DNA from: LMUY01 sp964657445
GTDB lineage: Bacteria > Pseudomonadota > Alphaproteobacteria > Acetobacterales > Acetobacteraceae
Reading direction: 5' to 3'
DNA length: 13,910 nucleotides
Assembly: GCA_964657445.1 (NCBI GenBank)
Contig: CAZZVB010000119.1
Coordinates: 1-13,910, forward strand
The position numbers and the translations under genes are program-made. The notes below the pieces were generated by a model, which searched no databases, was not told where the DNA came from, and was given only the letters and a program-made list of their open reading frames with translations. Below, in pieces: positions 6,157 to 12,601 of the stretch. Position 1 is the stretch's first letter. Every line of letters starts with the position of its first letter.

Positions 6157-7809
6157 ATGGCGACGCGTTTTCGGGCCGTTTTGGTCGTCATGATGATGTT
6201 CGCCGGCACCGTATGCGCCGTGGCCAAGGACTCGCTGGTGATCGGCGTTGCCCAGTTTCCGAACAGCCTGAGCCCGGTCATCGGCTCCCAGACGGTGCAG
6301 GACTACACGATCGCGCTGGCCCAGCGCCCGATCACCACCTACGACCAGACAGGCAAGATCGTCTGCCTGTTGTGCGTCGAGGTTCCCTCGCTGGAAAACG
6401 GCCTGGTCGTGCGGGAGGACCATCCCGGAGGACAGGGACTGGCGGTGACGATCAGGCTTCGCCCCGGCCTTGCCTGGGGTGACGGCGTGCCGCTCACGGC
6501 GCGCGACCTGGCGTTCACCTGGAAGATCGCCAACGACCCGGCGTCCGGTTTCTCCAATGTCCACCCGTGGACGCGTGCGTCGCGCGTGGACGTGCTGGAC
6601 GACCAAAGCGCAGTGCTGCACCTCGACCAGACCATCACGTCCTTCGCGCTGTGGGACCAGATCCTGCCGCAGCATCTGGAGGGGCCGGTGTATGACGCCG
6701 GGCACGCGGCCGGGGACTACATCAACCACACGCTCTATAACCGGGACCCGCTCAACCCAGGGCTATGGAACGGGCCTTTCATCGTCGCCGCCTACCGCTC
6801 CAACGACAGCGTGCAATTCGCGCCGAACCCGCATTGGGCGGGCAGGGCGCCCGGCTTCAAGACCGTCATCGTCCGCTTGCTGGAGAACACGGCGGCGCTG
6901 CAGGCCAATCTGCTGTCCGGCGACGTGGACATGACGCCGTCCGGCATCGGCCTCTCCATCGACCAGGCCATCGCGTTGCAAAAGCAGTATCCCGGCCGCT
7001 TCCGGTTCAACTACCGGCCGGCGCTCAGCTACGAACACATCGACCTGCAATTCGCCAACCCGTTCCTGCGCGACCTCCGAGTCCGGCAGGCGCTGCTGTA
7101 TGGCATCGACGTGCGGGGGATCGTGGCGAAGTTGTTCGGCGAATACGGCGATCCCGCCATCACCTTCATCAACGCCATCGATCCGCATTTCATCAAGGAT
7201 CTGCCAACCTACGCCTATAATCCCGAACGCGCGCGCTCCCTGCTCGACGATGCGGGCTGGCATCCCGGGCCGGACGGGGTCCGCCGCGATGACAAAGGTG
7301 AGCGGCTGAGCTTCGAGTTCGCCACCACGTCCGGCAATCGGGTGCGGGAACTGACGCAGCAGGTGATGCAAAGCCAGTGGAAGGCCATCGGCATCGAGGT
7401 CGCCATCAAGAACCAGCCGTCGCGCAGCTTTTTCGGCCAATTGCTGAAGAAGCGCGAGTTCACCGGCATGGTCGAGTTCGCCTCCACCCTCGAAGTGAAC
7501 CTGTCGCCCATTACGCGATTGGGCTCGGCGTTCATTCCGTCCGAAGCCAATAATTGGGGCGGGCAGAATTACAGCGGCATCAGCGACAGCGAGCTCGATG
7601 CTTTGCTGACCGCCTCGCAATACGAACTCGACCCGGTCAAGCAGCAGGCGCAATGGACCGCGATGCAGCGTATCTATTCGGAAAAGCTGCTCGGATTGCC
7701 GCTCTATTTCCGGACCGATCCCGACGTGCTGCCGCCGTGGTTGAAGGACTACGTCGCCACCGGAAAAGAAGTGCAGCAGACCTACTGGGCAGAGGACTGG
7801 CGGCCTTAG
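6157..7809 (+). CDS. ABC transporter family-5 solute-binding protein (peptide/nickel type)
   Basis: The product has 550 residues. The N-terminus MATRFRAVLVVMMMFAGTVCAVAKDS is a Sec signal peptide with likely cleavage after AVA (residue 23); the Cys before it is not in a good lipobox. The mature part follows the DppA/OppA-like plan: SLVIGVAQFPNSLSPVIGS, IRLRPGLAWGDGVPLTARDLAFTWK, LNPGLWNGPFIVAAYRSNDSVQFAPNPHW, LLSGDVDMTPSGIGL, DLRVRQALLYGID and a C-terminal GLPLYFRTDPDVLPPWLKDY. Such proteins bind oligopeptides, metals or small glycosides in the periplasm and deliver them to an ABC permease. No permease or ATPase gene lies in the window, so it works with a transporter encoded elsewhere or serves as an extracytoplasmic sensor. 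The ligand is unknown. The Shine-Dalgarno GGAAGG lies 11 bases before ATG, which is rather far. Confidence 0.9.
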   Translation: MATRFRAVLVVMMMFAGTVCAVAKDSLVIGVAQFPNSLSPVIGSQTVQDYTIALAQRPITTYDQTGKIVCLLCVEVPSLENGLVVREDHPGGQGLAVTIRLRPGLAWGDGVPLTARDLAFTWKIANDPASGFSNVHPWTRASRVDVLDDQSAVLHLDQTITSFALWDQILPQHLEGPVYDAGHAAGDYINHTLYNRDPLNPGLWNGPFIVAAYRSNDSVQFAPNPHWAGRAPGFKTVIVRLLENTAALQANLLSGDVDMTPSGIGLSIDQAIALQKQYPGRFRFNYRPALSYEHIDLQFANPFLRDLRVRQALLYGIDVRGIVAKLFGEYGDPAITFINAIDPHFIKDLPTYAYNPERARSLLDDAGWHPGPDGVRRDDKGERLSFEFATTSGNRVRELTQQVMQSQWKAIGIEVAIKNQPSRSFFGQLLKKREFTGMVEFASTLEVNLSPITRLGSAFIPSEANNWGGQNYSGISDSELDALLTASQYELDPVKQQAQWTAMQRIYSEKLLGLPLYFRTDPDVLPPWLKDYVATGKEVQQTYWAEDWRP

Positions 7810-7902
7810 TTGCGGCCGGGCATGCCACCCTAAGTAATCGTCCGTACTAGCCCATTCGTCTTAGTTCCAGGACAACACGCCTATCGGAACGAGGACGAAA
7901 CC

Positions 7903-8106
7903 ATGAATATTCGGGGTTACTTCAAGCAGACGGCCGACACTCTCGATCCAGCGGCACTGGCCGCGCGCCAGCGCCTGGAACAGGAGATGTCTTACCGCAT
8001 GAACACCGGCGTGGCCGACCACGGCGCCCCCAACGGCATCCCGGTGCTGCCGACGATTGTCGCAGTGGCCGCGATCGTGTCCATGGCCATACTGCTGCTC
8101 GTCTAA
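7903..8106 (+). CDS. Small tail-anchored membrane protein, 67 residues, unknown function
   Basis: The ATG at 7903 follows a good ribosome binding site (GAGGA, seven bases upstream). The N-terminal 45 residues are hydrophilic and partly helical (LDPAALAARQRLEQEM at 14-29). Residues 47-67 (IPVLPTIVAVAAIVSMAILLLV) form one hydrophobic segment that reaches the last residue, so the protein should be held in the inner membrane by its C-terminus with the body in the cytoplasm. There is no signal peptide and no cysteine. I do not recognise a family. It sits 93 bases after the binding-protein gene and 72 bases before the FMN dehydrogenase gene, from which it is separated by a strong hairpin. Reality as a gene is supported by the ribosome binding site and the clean membrane segment, not by homology. 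Confidence 0.65.
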   Translation: MNIRGYFKQTADTLDPAALAARQRLEQEMSYRMNTGVADHGAPNGIPVLPTIVAVAAIVSMAILLLV

Positions 8107-8137
8107 ACGCGCCTGCCTCAGGTTGACGCCATCACCA

Positions 8138-8168
8138 TCCCGCTGTTGCCTGACCTGCAACAGCGGGA
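8138..8168 (+). promoter_or_regulatory. 12-bp hairpin overlapping the dehydrogenase ribosome binding site
   Basis: TCCCGCTGTTGC (8138-8149) and GCAACAGCGGGA (8157-8168) form a perfect 12-bp stem around the 7-base loop CTGACCT. The Shine-Dalgarno GGGAGG (8165-8170) of the next gene has its first four bases inside the stem; the start GTG is at 8179. The RNA could hide the ribosome binding site or slow RNA polymerase after the small membrane-protein gene. It lacks a T tract, so it is not a classical terminator. An upstream CAGGT (8119-8123) could pair with ACCTG (8153-8157) as an alternative or pseudoknot pairing; that is speculative. Confidence 0.6.
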
Positions 8169-8178
8169 GGATCGCAGG

Positions 8179-9279
8179 GTGGACACCCCGAACGACATCG
8201 GCCAGCGCTACCAGGCTCTGCACGAATTCGTCGAAGACGCGCAGGAGCGGCTGGACCGCAACGCCTGGGGCTACCTGATCGGCGCGACCGAGACCGAGAC
8301 GACGGTCGCCCGCAACCGCCAGGCCCTGGACAGCGTCGCGTTCCGCCCGCGGGTGCTGCGCAACGTCTCCGCCGTGGACACCAGCACGCCGTTCCTCGGG
8401 CACCGCCTCGCGATCCCTGTGGCTCTCGCGCCCGTCGGGTCCCTCGAAAGCTTCCACCCGGAAGGGGCCGCCGAAGCCGCCCGCGGCGCGGCTGCGGCCG
8501 GCGTGCCGATCATCGTCAGCTCCGTCACGCAACCAGGCCTCGAAGCCACGGCTGCGGCCGCGAGCGGGCCGAAGGTGTTCCAGCTTTATGTCCGCGGCGG
8601 CGAGGACTTCGTGGACGACCATGCCCGGCGCGCCATCGACGCCGGGTATGACGCGTTCTGCATCACCGTCGATACGGCGCACTACTCCCGCCGCGAACGC
8701 GACATCGCCAACCGCTTCGTCAAGCCTTGGCGGGTGCGCGCGAGCGGCATGAACTTCCAGGCCGCGCTGAATTGGGACGACATCAAGCGCTTCAAGGACA
8801 AGCACCGCATTCCGCTCATGCTGAAGGGCATCGGCACAGCCGAAGATGCTGAGATCGCCTGTGCGACCGGCGTGGAATTCGTTTACGTGTCCAACCATGG
8901 CGGCCGCCAGCTCGACCACGGCCGCGGGTCGTTCGCGGTGCTGCCGGAGGTGGTCAGCGCCGTGCGGGGCAGGGCGAAGATCGTGGTCGATGGCGGCTTC
9001 TGCCGCGGCACCGACATCGTGAAGGGCATCGCGGCGGGGGCCGACCTGGTCTGCGTCGGCCGGCTGTATTGCTACGCGCTCGCCGCCGCCGGCGCACCCG
9101 GCGTGCAGCAGATGCTGGCGCTGCTGGGCGAGGAGGTGACGATCGCGCTCGGGCTGCTGGGCGTGCCGCGGCTCGACATGCTGGACGCCAATTGCATGGA
9201 AGCAGCACAGCCGGTCGTCATGCCGAACGTGCACAGCGCCTTCCCGCTGCGCGGCTTCTCGCCGGAGGGCGTGCGATGA
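8179..9279 (+). CDS. FMN-dependent 2-hydroxyacid dehydrogenase/oxidase (LldD, glycolate oxidase, mandelate dehydrogenase family)
   Basis: The 366-residue TIM-barrel enzyme oxidises a 2-hydroxy acid to the 2-keto acid through FMN. Active-site residues can be placed by family pattern: Y32 (WGYLIGATETETT), Y137 (FQLYVRGG), D165 (ITVDTAHYSRRERD), K216 (LMLKGI), H240 and R243 (YVSNHGGRQLD). The FMN phosphate loop is IVVDGGFCRGTDIVKGIAAGADLVCVGR (269-295). All catalytic positions are kept, so it should be active. No membrane-anchor insert is obvious, so oxidase or soluble dehydrogenase behaviour is possible; the exact substrate (lactate, glycolate, mandelate, malate-like) cannot be read. GTG at 8179 has GGAGG eight bases upstream; a longer frame from 8146 would start inside the hairpin and is rejected. 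Its stop overlaps the next start (ATGA, 9276-9279), which suggests that the next enzyme uses its product. Confidence 0.92.
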   Translation: MDTPNDIGQRYQALHEFVEDAQERLDRNAWGYLIGATETETTVARNRQALDSVAFRPRVLRNVSAVDTSTPFLGHRLAIPVALAPVGSLESFHPEGAAEAARGAAAAGVPIIVSSVTQPGLEATAAAASGPKVFQLYVRGGEDFVDDHARRAIDAGYDAFCITVDTAHYSRRERDIANRFVKPWRVRASGMNFQAALNWDDIKRFKDKHRIPLMLKGIGTAEDAEIACATGVEFVYVSNHGGRQLDHGRGSFAVLPEVVSAVRGRAKIVVDGGFCRGTDIVKGIAAGADLVCVGRLYCYALAAAGAPGVQQMLALLGEEVTIALGLLGVPRLDMLDANCMEAAQPVVMPNVHSAFPLRGFSPEGVR

Positions 9280-10148
9280 ACTGGTCCGCCCGCCGCGCCC
9301 GGTTCCGCGAGGTGCTGAGCGGCCCGGTCTGCGTGCATCCCGGATCGACGCATGACCCGGTATCCGCCCGCATCGCGGAGGATTTGGGTTTCGAAGTGGG
9401 CATGTTCGCCGGGTCCACCGGGTCGCTATCCGTGCTCGGCGCGCCCGACCTGATCGTACTGACCCTGACCGAGTTCGCCCAGCAGGCCCTGCGCATCAAC
9501 CGGGCGGTGACGGGCTTGCCGCTGATGGTGGATGCCGACCATGGCTACGGCAACGCGCTGAACGTCAAGCGTACCGTGGAGGAGCTGGAAACCGCCGGCG
9601 TCTCCGGCCTGACCATCGAGGACACGCTGCTGCCCGCGGCGTTCGGGTCGCCGACCAAGACGCAGCTCATCCCGATCGCCGAGGGTGTCGGCAAGATGCG
9701 CGCTGCGGTGGCGGGCCGGCAGGACCCGGCGCTGGTGATCGCGGCGCGCACCAGCGCCATGCAGGTGGCTGGCGTGGAGGAGACCATCGCCCGCGCCCGC
9801 GCCTATGCGGCGACCGGTGTCGATGCGCTGTTCCTCGTCGGCGTCACCAAGCGGGAGCAGTTGGATGCGGTCGCCGCCGCGGTCGATCTGCCGCTGATGC
9901 TCGGCAGCTTCCCGGCCGCCGAGATGGACCGTGAGTATCTGTCGGCGCGCGGCGTGCGGATCGCGCTGCAAGGCCATCTGCCGTTCGCCGCGACCGTCCA
10001 GGCGCTGCACACCACGCTGAAGGCGTTGCGCGACGGCGTGAAGCCTTCGGAGATCGGCGGCATCGCCTCCGAAGCGCTGATGAAGCAGGTCACCCGCGAC
10101 GCCGACTACCGCGGCTGGATCAAGGACTTCCTCACCCCACAAGCGTAG
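9276..10148 (+). CDS. Oxaloacetate decarboxylase-like enzyme, isocitrate lyase/PEP mutase superfamily
   Basis: The 290-residue product has the superfamily core MVDADHGYGNALNVKRTVEELE (D86-x-D88, metal site), GLTIEDTLLP (E115), IAARTSA (R158) and a QGH motif at 232-234. The KKCGH-type loop of true isocitrate lyase is absent. From memory, the stretch DADHGYGNALNV...TIEDTLLPA.FG...EGVGK.RAA...DPAL.I.ART.A closely matches the Pseudomonas aeruginosa PA4872 protein, a characterised oxaloacetate decarboxylase. The most likely reaction is therefore oxaloacetate, or a 3-substituted analogue, to pyruvate-type acid plus CO2, with Mg or Mn. Dimethylmalate lyase or methylisocitrate lyase are alternatives. 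Its ATG overlaps the stop of the FMN dehydrogenase, so a 2-hydroxy diacid could be oxidised and then decarboxylated. Its own stop TAG is the start of a hairpin repeat. No gene follows on this strand before the convergent unit. Confidence 0.85.
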   Translation: MNWSARRARFREVLSGPVCVHPGSTHDPVSARIAEDLGFEVGMFAGSTGSLSVLGAPDLIVLTLTEFAQQALRINRAVTGLPLMVDADHGYGNALNVKRTVEELETAGVSGLTIEDTLLPAAFGSPTKTQLIPIAEGVGKMRAAVAGRQDPALVIAARTSAMQVAGVEETIARARAYAATGVDALFLVGVTKREQLDAVAAAVDLPLMLGSFPAAEMDREYLSARGVRIALQGHLPFAATVQALHTTLKALRDGVKPSEIGGIASEALMKQVTRDADYRGWIKDFLTPQA

Positions 10149-10174
10149 GATGGGCAAGCGCAGCGCGACCCATC
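10145..10174. repeat. GTAG-headed palindromic (REP-like) element overlapping a stop codon
   Basis: GTAG (10145-10148) is followed at once by GATGGG (10149-10154) and the opposing CCCATC (10169-10174), with an inner GCG-CAG-CGC stem (10158-10166). The form GTAGGATGGG...CCCATC resembles a widespread intergenic repeat, and GTAG-type heads before imperfect hairpins are typical of REP elements handled by RAYT transposases. The TAG stop of the decarboxylase gene lies inside the head. It also sits where a terminator would be. The rest of the 10149-10301 convergent gap has a 12-base perfect palindrome GGATCGCGATCC (10190-10201) and is otherwise plain. Confidence 0.5.
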
Positions 10175-10301
10175 ACTTCGGCCCATGATGGATCGCGATC
10201 CGAGTCAGTCTCGGCAACCTTCCAATGCGTTCGTAAGACCTCCGAAAATTCCTTATGCAGTAGACCGTACAAATCAGACGCACTGCCCGGAACGGACCCA
10301 C

Positions 10302-10796
10302 CTATTTTCTTCGAACTGAGTCGTCGAGCCTATATTCGCCTTCGGCCGCCAACCAGCGCAGGCGGTCATATTGTTCGGTCAGCCACTCGCGAAGCGCCAC
10401 CTGCTTCGCCGAGCCGGCCTGCCAACGGTCCGGGTCAGCAAGGTCGTTGGGAAGCGGCAGGGCTGCGCTCAGGGTGCGGAACGGCATCATCGGGCAGTAG
10501 CGCTGCCCAAAGTGGCTTCGATTCGGCTCTGCAGGCAGGTTTTCGAGAATACGGTAAGCCGCCGATAGATCTCCGGTGAGGAGCCGGCAGGCGGTGAGCA
10601 GCAGCGCCGTCACCGGGTCCGACGCGAAGGCCGGTTGCCGCGCCAGTTCCTCCACATGGTTTTGGAACGCGACAAGAATGGGAATGCGGGGGTCGGGTTC
10701 GAGATATCCCGGTGCCTGCGGGGTGTGACCGCCGAGACAGTCGAGCAGCAGGTTGCGCCGGAGCCCGAGCGGCTCGAACAAAGCAAAGCGGTCCAC
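10302..10796 (-). CDS. Unknown helical protein, candidate partner of the ART-like gene
   Basis: The 164-residue protein starts at GTG 10796 (VDRFALFEPLGLRRNLLLD), eight bases after GGAGGA, a strong ribosome binding site placed inside the end of the preceding gene. That gene stops only 5 nt upstream, so the two are one operon. The open frame extends to 10940, but that part lies antisense-like within the upstream gene. No family is recognised. It has no signal peptide or membrane segment and is mostly helical by composition. PVTALLLTACRLLTGDLSAAYRILENLP (61-88) has the look of a TPR-like helix pair, and a Trp-rich acidic helix ends the protein (LREWLTEQYDRLRWLAAEGEY). If the upstream protein is a toxin-like ADP-ribosyltransferase, this could be the neutralising or delivery partner. 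That is a guess from position only. Confidence 0.7.
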   Translation of the reverse strand: MDRFALFEPLGLRRNLLLDCLGGHTPQAPGYLEPDPRIPILVAFQNHVEELARQPAFASDPVTALLLTACRLLTGDLSAAYRILENLPAEPNRSHFGQRYCPMMPFRTLSAALPLPNDLADPDRWQAGSAKQVALREWLTEQYDRLRWLAAEGEYRLDDSVRRK

Positions 10797-10801
10797 GCGG
10801 G

Positions 10802-11314
10802 CTATCCTCCAAGCGCGACTTGGTCGCGCTCGTTTACTTTCAGCGCTGGCACGCTGTCGGCCGGGATCGTCCGCGCCACGGCGTCCATGGGGATCTCGTT
10901 CAGCACGACGTGCTCGGCCTCCATCTCCAGGCACGGCCATCCGAGCGGACGCAGCGCCAGCGTCGCCGGCAATCGGAGAACATGCAGCACGCCGCCTGCG
11001 CCGAAATGGGCTGCCATGCCCACGATCCGCGAAGTTGCGATCCCGACCGCGCCTAGCGACAGACCGGCCAAGCCCGGCGGGGCCGCGACGGGCGGCACGG
11101 GATGGTCGTGCCAGCGCGCCGCATATCCGGCGATCTCGGCGTCGCCAAGCCCAGCTTTGCGCATGCGCTCGACCAGCGCCGCCGAGGCGGCCGGATCACG
11201 CCGGGCGAGCGGGCTTAGGATCCTCGGGGTCGCCTCGCGCTGCCCGCGATACAGGACGACGAGGCCACGCCCGCCGAGCCACCGTGCGGAGAGCCGGCCC
11301 AGCAGACCCGCCAT
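10802..11314 (-). CDS. Unknown protein with an ADP-ribosyltransferase-like residue pattern
   Basis: ATG at 11314 overlaps the upstream stop (TGATG) and gives 170 residues. No family is recognised with certainty. The order of motifs resembles the R-S-E class of ADP-ribosyltransferases: LYRGQ with R23; GIATSRIVGMAAHFG with T94-S95 then a helix; the strand GVLHVLRLP (108-116); and CLEMEAEHVVLNEIP with E130, E132 and E134, offering an E-x-E. Members of that class bind NAD through Arg and Ser/Thr and use the last Glu to attach ADP-ribose to a target. Here the proposed spacing between R23 and T94 is about 70 residues, within what such folds allow. No signal peptide is present. It is followed 5 nt later by a partner gene. 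The upstream ORF is a chimera, so an original first gene of the cassette may be lost. A phage-type or other fold remains possible. Confidence 0.65.
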   Translation of the reverse strand: MAGLLGRLSARWLGGRGLVVLYRGQREATPRILSPLARRDPAASAALVERMRKAGLGDAEIAGYAARWHDHPVPPVAAPPGLAGLSLGAVGIATSRIVGMAAHFGAGGVLHVLRLPATLALRPLGWPCLEMEAEHVVLNEIPMDAVARTIPADSVPALKVNERDQVALGG

Positions 11315-11733
11315 CAGCCGACACGCGCGAGAGGTGAGGTAAAGGCCGTAGGATCCGCATCCAGGACGCACACGCCGTCTGCGTCCAGCCATTGCAGCCA
11401 ACCGCGATGCAAGCCCAGCCAGGCTCGCAGTTCCGCGGTGGAGAAGCCCTGCGCCAGCCGGCAGATCACCAGCAGGATCGACGCCCAGACAACGATGGAT
11501 TGATAGGTCGGGATCAGCCCGGTGAGCCCGGTCGCCACCGCCATCAGCCCGATCGTGACCACCAGCGCGGCGCGCCGGCCCATCCGGTCGCCATAAGCGC
11601 CGAGGACCACGGCGCCGACGGGGCGCATCAGGAAGGCTGCGCCGATCGCGCAGGACAGGATGGCCCGGCGCCGCATGGATGCGAGCTGCCCGGCGCTCGG
11701 CCTGATGAGGGTGGTGGGGATGGCCTGAGACAT
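11314..11733 (-). pseudogene. Remnant MFS transporter fused to the tail of another gene
   Basis: The frame from ATG 11733 (139 residues) begins MSQAIPTTLIRPSAGQLASMRRRAILSCAIG, the usual cytoplasmic N-terminus of a sugar/metabolite:H+ MFS transporter. It jumps straight to AAFLMRPVGAVVLGAYGDRMGRRAAL, which contains the conserved loop 2-3 motif. About 35-40 residues that should form the first membrane helix and the start of the second are missing in frame. The sequence continues normally through GLMAVATGLTGLIPTYQSI and ICRLAQGFST, where relatives read GGEWGG. Here it switches to AELRAWLGLHRGWLQWLDADGVCVLDADP and stops 40 residues later. That tail is hydrophilic, unlike MFS, and its stop overlaps the next gene (TGATG), as if it were the end of a different coupled gene. 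It cannot transport anything. Whether it is translated is unknown. An alternative GTG start at 11760 adds nine residues. Confidence 0.85.
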
Positions 11734-11770
11734 GCACGGCACCTTGCGGCCTGGATTCACCGGGCGGAAG

Positions 11771-11791
11771 TAATATAGTTGCTAATAAGGA
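11771..11791 (+). promoter_or_regulatory. AT-rich promoter-like patch and ribosome binding site before the SDR gene
   Basis: TAATATAGT (11771-11779) stands out in GC-rich DNA and offers -10 boxes TAATAT or TATAGT. No convincing -35 is seen at the right distance. AAGGA (11787-11791) lies seven bases before the TTG at 11799 and decides that start. The 65-base gap also serves the divergent MFS remnant. Confidence 0.35.
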
Positions 11792-11798
11792 AACCGAC

Positions 11799-12590
11799 TT
11801 GGACCTGAAGCTGACCGGCCGCGCCGTCATGATCACCGGTCCCGCCAAGGGCATGGGCGCCGCCATCACCCTGGCCTTCGCGCGTGAAGGCGCCCGGCTG
11901 GCGCTCGCCGGGCGGGACCTGGCAGCGATCGAGCCGGTGGCGGCCGAGGCGCGCGGGATGGGCGCCGAAACGATCGTGCTCGCCTGCGACCTGACCAATA
12001 CCGAGGCCTGCGACGCCGCGGTGCATGCGGCGGAGGCGGCGTTCGGCCGCGTCGATGTGCTGGTGAACGTGGCCGGCGGCTCCGGCCCGATCGGCAAGAC
12101 CGGGTGGGAGACCACGCGCGCCGAGTTCGACGAGATCGTCACGCTCAACATGGCCGGCTGTTTCAACACCATGCGGGCGGTGCTGCCGGGCATGGTCGCC
12201 CGCCGCGACGGCAAGATCGTCAACGTAGGCGGCACCTTCGGCATGCGCGGCCGCGCCGGGCGCATGGCCTATTCGGCGTCGAAATGGGGCCTGCGCGGCA
12301 TCACCAAGTCGATGGCGCTGGAAGCGGGGCCGTTCAACGTCAACATCAACTGCGTCGCACCCGGCATGGTCGATGGCGCCCGGTTCCGCGGCAAGGTGGT
12401 GCCGGAGATGGCGGCGCGGCTCGGCATCTCGCCGGAGGATGCGGTGCAGACGCATGCCGCTGACTACGCACTGCGCCGCATCACCCAGGACGAGGACGTC
12501 GCCAACGCCTGCCTGTTTCTTGCATCGGACGTCTCGCGCCAGATCACCGGCGTGGACCTGCCGGTGGATGGCGGCTGGGCGATGCTGTAG
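11799..12590 (+). CDS. SDR-family oxidoreductase lacking the usual catalytic serine
   Basis: The TTG start at 11799 gives 263 residues, MDLKLTGRAVMITGPAKGMG. This is the normal length and N-terminus of a classical short-chain dehydrogenase. The coenzyme loop is TGPAKGMG (13-20), an Arg after the second strand (R39) favours NADP(H), and NVAGG (90-94), N117, Y158 and K162 (YSASK) are in place. The position 13 residues before the catalytic Tyr, which is Ser in active classical SDRs, is G145 in VNVGGTFG, with T146 next to it. Either T146 takes over, or the reaction does not need the hydroxyl. The C-terminus VDGGWAML is typical. It heads an operon: the 2OG oxygenase follows after 11 nt. The likely role is oxidation or reduction of a hydroxyl/keto group in a small-molecule pathway; the substrate is unknown. 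Confidence 0.88.
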   Translation: MDLKLTGRAVMITGPAKGMGAAITLAFAREGARLALAGRDLAAIEPVAAEARGMGAETIVLACDLTNTEACDAAVHAAEAAFGRVDVLVNVAGGSGPIGKTGWETTRAEFDEIVTLNMAGCFNTMRAVLPGMVARRDGKIVNVGGTFGMRGRAGRMAYSASKWGLRGITKSMALEAGPFNVNINCVAPGMVDGARFRGKVVPEMAARLGISPEDAVQTHAADYALRRITQDEDVANACLFLASDVSRQITGVDLPVDGGWAML

Positions 12591-12601
12591 CAGGAGCAAT
12601 C

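Noticed and set aside
7802..7819. CGGCC/GGCCG stem across the binding-protein stop
   Set aside because: It is only five base pairs with an 8-base loop and no T run, so it is too weak to call a terminator.
7861..9234. 457-codon open frame on the minus strand
   Set aside because: It is antisense to the FMN dehydrogenase, whose full set of catalytic residues is on the plus strand. Its product is His/Arg/Asp-rich, as expected from GC-rich shadow frames.
10190..10201. Perfect palindrome GGATCGCGATCC
   Set aside because: A single 12-base palindrome in a convergent gap is not enough to call an operator; no second copy is seen near a promoter.
11315..12265. Long 5' extension of the ART-like frame (to 487 residues)
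   Set aside because: It runs through the MFS remnant and antisense to the SDR gene in a different frame. The TGATG-coupled ATG at 11314 gives a compact protein.
11757..12599. 280-codon minus-strand frame opposite the SDR gene
   Set aside because: It is a shadow of the SDR, which carries TGxxxGxG, NAG-type and YxxxK motifs on the plus strand.
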